A stretch of DNA of 64,000 nt, taken from Sinorhizobium sp. B11. Its GTDB lineage: Bacteria; Pseudomonadota; Alphaproteobacteria; Rhizobiales; Rhizobiaceae. The stretch covers positions 124,001-188,000 of the forward strand of contig CP091033.1 in the NCBI GenBank assembly GCA_039725955.1, given 5' to 3'. Made by a program: the position numbers and the translations under genes. Of the stretch, positions 63,505 through 64,000 are shown in pieces. The notes beneath the pieces are model-generated. The model did not search any database, was not told where the DNA came from, and saw only the letters and a list, made by a program, of their open reading frames with translations. The stretch's first letter is position 1; every line of letters begins with the position of its first letter.

Positions 63505-64000
63505 ATGGCTCTTGCTCTTGTCAGTTCCTTTGCCCCGCCCGTCCGTCACGATCACGACGGCCGCAAGGAAAGCCCTATTATCGATGCGCGCAATATCGGC
63601 GTGAATTTCAAGGTCGAGCATGGCACCGTCGAAGCCGTGAAGGATATTTCCTTCCAGCTCTATCGCGGCGAAACGATCGCCATCGTCGGTGAATCCGGCT
63701 CCGGCAAATCGGTAACGGCACGCACCGTCATGGGGCTTCTTTCCAAGCGCGCGGTGATTTCGCCGCGTTCGAGCGTCGAATATGACGGCAACAATATCCT
63801 GAAATTCTCCGAGAAGGCCCGCCGCAGGCTGCGCGGCGACCGCATCTCGATGATTTTCCAGGAGCCGATGAGTTCGCTGAACCCGATCTACACGATCGGC
63901 AGCCAGATCGTCGAAGCGATCCGCGTTCACCGCAAGATGAGCCGCAAGCAGGCCAATGCCAAAGCGCTGGAGCTTTTGAAGCAGGTACAGATCCCCGATC
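63505..64000 (+). CDS. agpD: alpha-galactoside ABC transporter ATP-binding protein (partial)
   Basis: First 165 codons; the gene runs off the window. The ATG at 63505 follows GAGGTG (an ATG at 63499 is in frame). Walker A VGESGSGKSVTARTVMGLL near residue 65 and the Q-loop MIFQEPMSSLNPIYTIGSQI near 120 are of the DppD/OppD type, with the start of a fused or single ATPase. It completes the agp-like importer; a second galactosidase (agaL2) might follow outside the window. Confidence 0.88.
   Translation, partial: MALALVSSFAPPVRHDHDGRKESPIIDARNIGVNFKVEHGTVEAVKDISFQLYRGETIAIVGESGSGKSVTARTVMGLLSKRAVISPRSSVEYDGNNILKFSEKARRRLRGDRISMIFQEPMSSLNPIYTIGSQIVEAIRVHRKMSRKQANAKALELLKQVQIPD

Overview
The window is GC-rich chromosomal or megaplasmid-type DNA of an alphaproteobacterium of the Rhizobium/Agrobacterium/Sinorhizobium kind. 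Four things suggest this: the density of ABC sugar and amino-acid uptake operons, each with its own local regulator; an agp-like alpha-galactoside locus at the right end; a class III adenylate cyclase fused to TPRs; and a TfuA/YcaO pair. No rRNA, tRNA, CRISPR array, insertion sequence or phage gene was recognised.

Layout. 0.1-8 kb: a mannoside-type catabolic block (Gfo/Idh/MocA dehydrogenase, ROK repressor, GH38 alpha-mannosidase) followed by transketolase. A shared 19-bp element lies in front of the two catabolic genes. 8-10 kb: an NTF2-like protein and an exported epoxide-hydrolase-like protein. 10-15 kb: an Fbp-type ABC importer with a convergent inositol-monophosphatase-family gene. 15-23 kb: a LacI regulator divergent from a carbohydrate ABC importer with a GH116 glycosidase. 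Two perfect LacI-type operators sit between them, and the region 16.07-17.20 kb carries nine reading-frame breaks, most simply explained as consensus errors. 23-27 kb: pyruvate oxidase (poxB) and an adenylate cyclase-TPR protein. 27.8-34.8 kb: a 2330-residue modular repeat protein. 34.9-36 kb: a CobW-type metallochaperone GTPase. 36-42.4 kb: an amino-acid-type ABC importer, an M20 amidohydrolase and a binding-protein-like protein, divergent from a MocR regulator.

42.4-47.3 kb is the most unusual part. It is a compact minus-strand operon: XRE regulator, then a SARP-like TPR regulator, a 72-residue orphan protein, YcaO, TfuA, and an 83-residue helical protein. YcaO with TfuA is an ATP-dependent peptide-backbone modification pair (thioamide or azoline chemistry), and the 72-residue protein is the natural candidate substrate or partner.

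47.8-50.3 kb: a DMSP-lyase-like cupin that seems to have lost its metal ligands, a cystathionine-gamma-synthase-family PLP enzyme and a DUF2934 protein. 50.6-55.2 kb: a TetR-centred group in which four copies of one 16-bp operator lie before an orphan flgD-like gene (two copies), tetR itself, and a secreted protein that precedes a cytochrome b561/sulfite-oxidase-like pair. 55.2-56.3 kb: a ZntB/CorA-type transporter. 56.5-64 kb: an AraC regulator, a GH4 alpha-galactosidase and a dipeptide-type ABC importer matching the S. meliloti agp system, cut by the window end.

All assignments come from reading the sequence and from recalled family motifs. No database search was run.
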